A stretch of DNA of 8,753 bases, taken from an uncultured Clostridia bacterium (GTDB lineage: Bacteria > Bacillota_A > Clostridia > Christensenellales > Aristaeellaceae). Shown piece by piece: positions 7,192-8,753 of the stretch; position 1 is the first letter of the stretch; every line of letters begins with the position of its first letter. The stretch covers positions 1 to 8,753 of the forward strand of contig CAKUDW010000073.1 of NCBI GenBank assembly GCA_934645275.1. The letters are read 5' to 3'. Under the pieces are notes generated by a model that was given only the letters and a program-made list of their open reading frames with translations, had not been told where the DNA came from and did no database searches. Made by a program: the position numbers and the translations under genes.

Positions 7192-8058
7192 TTACAATAT
7201 TTCCACGCGGATACCGCGTCGCTCGAACGGCTCTGTGTATATTTGCGGTTCCTGTTGCTCCGGAAAATCCGGGCTGTATGTCAGGCCGACGCCGCCATAT
7301 TTTGCACCAGCAGCCTTATTATAACGCAGCAGTTCCACTTTTTCAAGCGATTGCGCCCCCTCAATCAGCCGAGCGGTCTCTTCCATGTTTTCGAGCGTAT
7401 CGTTAACCGTGGGAATCAACGGTACGCGAATACGGAACAGTTTTCCCATTTGTTTGAGCTGTTCCAAATTTCTGAGAATCGGCGCGTTATCCACGCCTGT
7501 GTACTTTTTGTGCAGCGCCGGATTGACGATTTTGATATCCATAATGACCATATCCATCGTTTCGGCGAGTCTGCGGAAGGTTTCAGGGCCGGAATAGCCG
7601 CTGGTTTCAATCAGCGCATGCACCTCCGGGACGAGCGAACGCACAGCGCGCACGAAATCTGCCTGCATTAGCACCTCGCCGCCTGAAAAGGTCACGCCTC
7701 CGTCATTCATTTTCAGCAGGGGCGCCTGCTTGCGTATGCGCGCGGCAACTTCGGCCGCCGTCATGCGCGTACCCGCAATGCGGATACAACCGCGCGGACA
7801 CACGTTTACGCAGCGCCCGCAACCCACGCAGTGCTCAGGGCTCTGGCATACCTCTTTGCATGCGCCGCAGTGAATACACAGCGATTGCGTGACTACGCGC
7901 TGGGGATGCGGTGCAAGTCCTTCAGGATTGTGACACCACATGCAGCGCAGCGGACAGCCCTTTAAAAAGACCGCGCAGCGAATGCCCGGCCCGTCAAATA
8001 CGGCAAATTCCTCAATGTCAAACACGAGGCCCGTCATCAATTCAGCAGCATTTTCCAT
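7192..8058 (-). CDS. Glycyl-radical-enzyme activating enzyme (radical SAM, with two extra [4Fe-4S] clusters)
   Basis: This enzyme cleaves S-adenosylmethionine to a 5'-deoxyadenosyl radical that abstracts hydrogen from the partner's glycine. The radical-SAM triad is in GCPLRCMWC (C35, C39, C42), followed by HNPE. A ferredoxin-like insert carries two CxxCxxCxxxC sets (C61, C64, C67, C71; C77, C80, C83, C87). The SAM-binding GGE is in TFSGGEV (124-130). This domain order is typical of activases of non-formate-lyase glycyl radical enzymes, matching the Cys-x-Glu type of the neighbour. The start is set at ATG 8058 (288 aa). An excellent promoter predicts transcription to begin at that same base, so the mRNA may be leaderless. 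The ATG at 8037 (MTGLVFDIEEF) gives the usual family N-terminus and is a real alternative. A TTG at 8115 lies upstream of the promoter and is unlikely. Confidence 0.95.
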   Translation of the reverse strand: MENAAELMTGLVFDIEEFAVFDGPGIRCAVFLKGCPLRCMWCHNPEGLAPHPQRVVTQSLCIHCGACKEVCQSPEHCVGCGRCVNVCPRGCIRIAGTRMTAAEVAARIRKQAPLLKMNDGGVTFSGGEVLMQADFVRAVRSLVPEVHALIETSGYSGPETFRRLAETMDMVIMDIKIVNPALHKKYTGVDNAPILRNLEQLKQMGKLFRIRVPLIPTVNDTLENMEETARLIEGAQSLEKVELLRYNKAAGAKYGGVGLTYSPDFPEQQEPQIYTEPFERRGIRVEIL

Positions 8059-8064
8059 ATCTTT

Positions 8065-8093
8065 ATGATAACACAAGCGCAAGACAATGTCAA
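8065..8093 (-). promoter_or_regulatory. Promoter of the activase/glycyl radical enzyme operon
   Basis: On the minus strand a perfect -35 TTGACA (plus 8088-8093) is followed after exactly 17 bp by TATCAT (plus 8065-8070; 5 of 6 to the -10 consensus). The expected +1, seven bases after the -10 box, is position 8058, the A of the first ATG. Confidence 0.8.
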
Positions 8094-8108
8094 ATATGTG
8101 ATTAGGCG

Positions 8109-8137
8109 TTGACAAATTCTTTCCTTGCAGATAAGAT
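8109..8137 (+). promoter_or_regulatory. Promoter of the acetate-kinase-like gene
   Basis: A perfect TTGACA (8109-8114), a 17-bp spacer and TAAGAT (8132-8137; 4 of 6 to -10) predict a start near 8144. This leaves a leader of about 36 nt containing GGAGGG (8165-8170). A TATAAT at 8156-8161 lies too close to the ribosome-binding site and has no -35 box. Confidence 0.65.
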
Positions 8138-8179
8138 GGTTACAGATTATAGATGTATAATTCTGGAGGGTTGAAGCGC

Positions 8180-8753
8180 ATGATGATTCTTATCTGCAAT
8201 GCGGGCAGCACATCGCTGAAATTCAAGCTCTGGCAGATGCCCTGCTTCGAAGTTATGGCCGAAGGACGGGTGGAACGTGTCGGCTCTGAACGCGGGATTT
8301 TTTCCTATAAGAGCGCTGTCGGCAGCTTTTCCCGGGAAAAGCTGTCAATACCAGACTACGAATCCGGCATTCGCCTGTTTCTTGACGCGCTAACGGTCTC
8401 TGATTTCCGCGCGATCGACGATATTGCGCAGGTTGACGCCATTGGTTACAAGACCGTGCTCTCCAAGGATCACTACGGCATTCATTTTCTGACGGACGAA
8501 GTGCTCGACGGCATGCGCGCCTATTTTTCCGTCGCTCCCGCACACAACGGACCCTATCTGGAAGCGATTCGCGTGTTCAGTCGCCTGCTGCCCGGCGTGC
8601 GTCAGGTCGGCGTGTTTGAGACGGCTTTTCATCAGAGTATTCCCATGGAGCGCCGGGTATTTCCCATCCCCTATGAATGGACGCAGCGCTACGGCATCAT
8701 GCGCATGGGCTACCATGGCGCTTCTCATGGCTACGTAGCCGAACGGCTCAGGA
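8180..8753 (+). CDS. Acetate/propionate kinase family protein, divergent subfamily, 3'-partial
   Basis: The first 191 codons are present and the gene runs off the window; the family has about 390-400 aa. These kinases transfer phosphate between an acyl-phosphate and ADP, giving ATP and a short-chain acid. Family marks are the N-terminal phosphate-binding ICNAGSTSLKF (5-15), APAHNGPYLEAI (119-130), VFETAFHQSIP (145-155), and PYEWTQRYGI with GYHGASHGYVAERL (164-190). Two key positions differ from classical AckA. GHRVVHGG, with its substrate-binding arginine, is replaced by GYKTVLSKD (89-97), and the catalytic aspartate of FDTAFH is glutamate (E147). This resembles a paralogous acetate/propionate kinase group, so the natural substrate may not be acetate. 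GGAGGG lies 9 nt before ATG 8180; a second ATG at 8183 is spaced less well. It is divergent from the activase operon, which suggests a shared pathway. Confidence 0.88.
   Translation, partial: MMILICNAGSTSLKFKLWQMPCFEVMAEGRVERVGSERGIFSYKSAVGSFSREKLSIPDYESGIRLFLDALTVSDFRAIDDIAQVDAIGYKTVLSKDHYGIHFLTDEVLDGMRAYFSVAPAHNGPYLEAIRVFSRLLPGVRQVGVFETAFHQSIPMERRVFPIPYEWTQRYGIMRMGYHGASHGYVAERLR

Noticed and set aside
8390..8728. 112-codon minus-strand frame
   Set aside because: It lies opposite the acetate-kinase-like gene, whose family motifs are unambiguous.

Overview
The window looks like part of the chromosome of a strictly fermentative, anaerobic member of the Bacillota, probably Clostridia-like. The Hsp70 lacks the roughly 23-residue ATPase-domain insert typical of Gram-negative DnaK. 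Shine-Dalgarno sequences are strong (GGAGG type), and promoters fit the housekeeping-sigma consensus. There is an oxygen-sensitive glycyl radical enzyme with its activase, and a J-protein and a DUF5685-type protein of kinds common in Clostridia. Species cannot be named from the sequence alone. I see no tRNA, rRNA, CRISPR array, insertion sequence or phage gene.

Layout. (1) Positions 2-739, plus strand: the C-terminal 245 or so residues of a YegS/BmrU/DgkB-type lipid kinase, cut by the window edge. (2) Positions 4768-872, minus strand: a four-gene cluster in the order dnaK, a DUF5685-like protein, a J-domain protein ending in a cysteine string, and a small membrane protein with a zinc ribbon. 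It starts from a good promoter around 4808-4837 and ends at a perfect 11-bp hairpin (823-850) shared convergently with the lipid kinase. (3) Positions 8058-5130, minus strand: a glycyl-radical-enzyme activase followed by an unusually short glycyl radical enzyme (646 aa), closed by a textbook intrinsic terminator (5056-5101). (4) From 8180, plus strand: the first 191 codons of a divergent acetate/propionate-kinase-family protein, running off the window. It is transcribed back to back with the activase operon from two promoters whose -35 boxes lie only 15 bp apart.

How the genes may work together. The activase would install the glycyl radical on the enzyme next to it. The divergent acyl kinase could convert an acyl-phosphate made downstream into ATP and a short-chain acid, which would suit a fermentative substrate-utilisation locus, but the substrate is unknown. 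The dnaK cluster looks like a specialised Hsp70 module, not the standard hrcA-grpE-dnaK-dnaJ operon. It has no grpE, no class-A dnaJ and no CIRCE operator. Its J-protein carries eight cysteines in its last 31 residues, and its last gene encodes a membrane-anchored zinc ribbon, so a membrane-associated chaperone role is a reasonable guess. The DUF5685-like protein has two aspartate-rich motifs that resemble those of squalene/phytoene-synthase-type enzymes.
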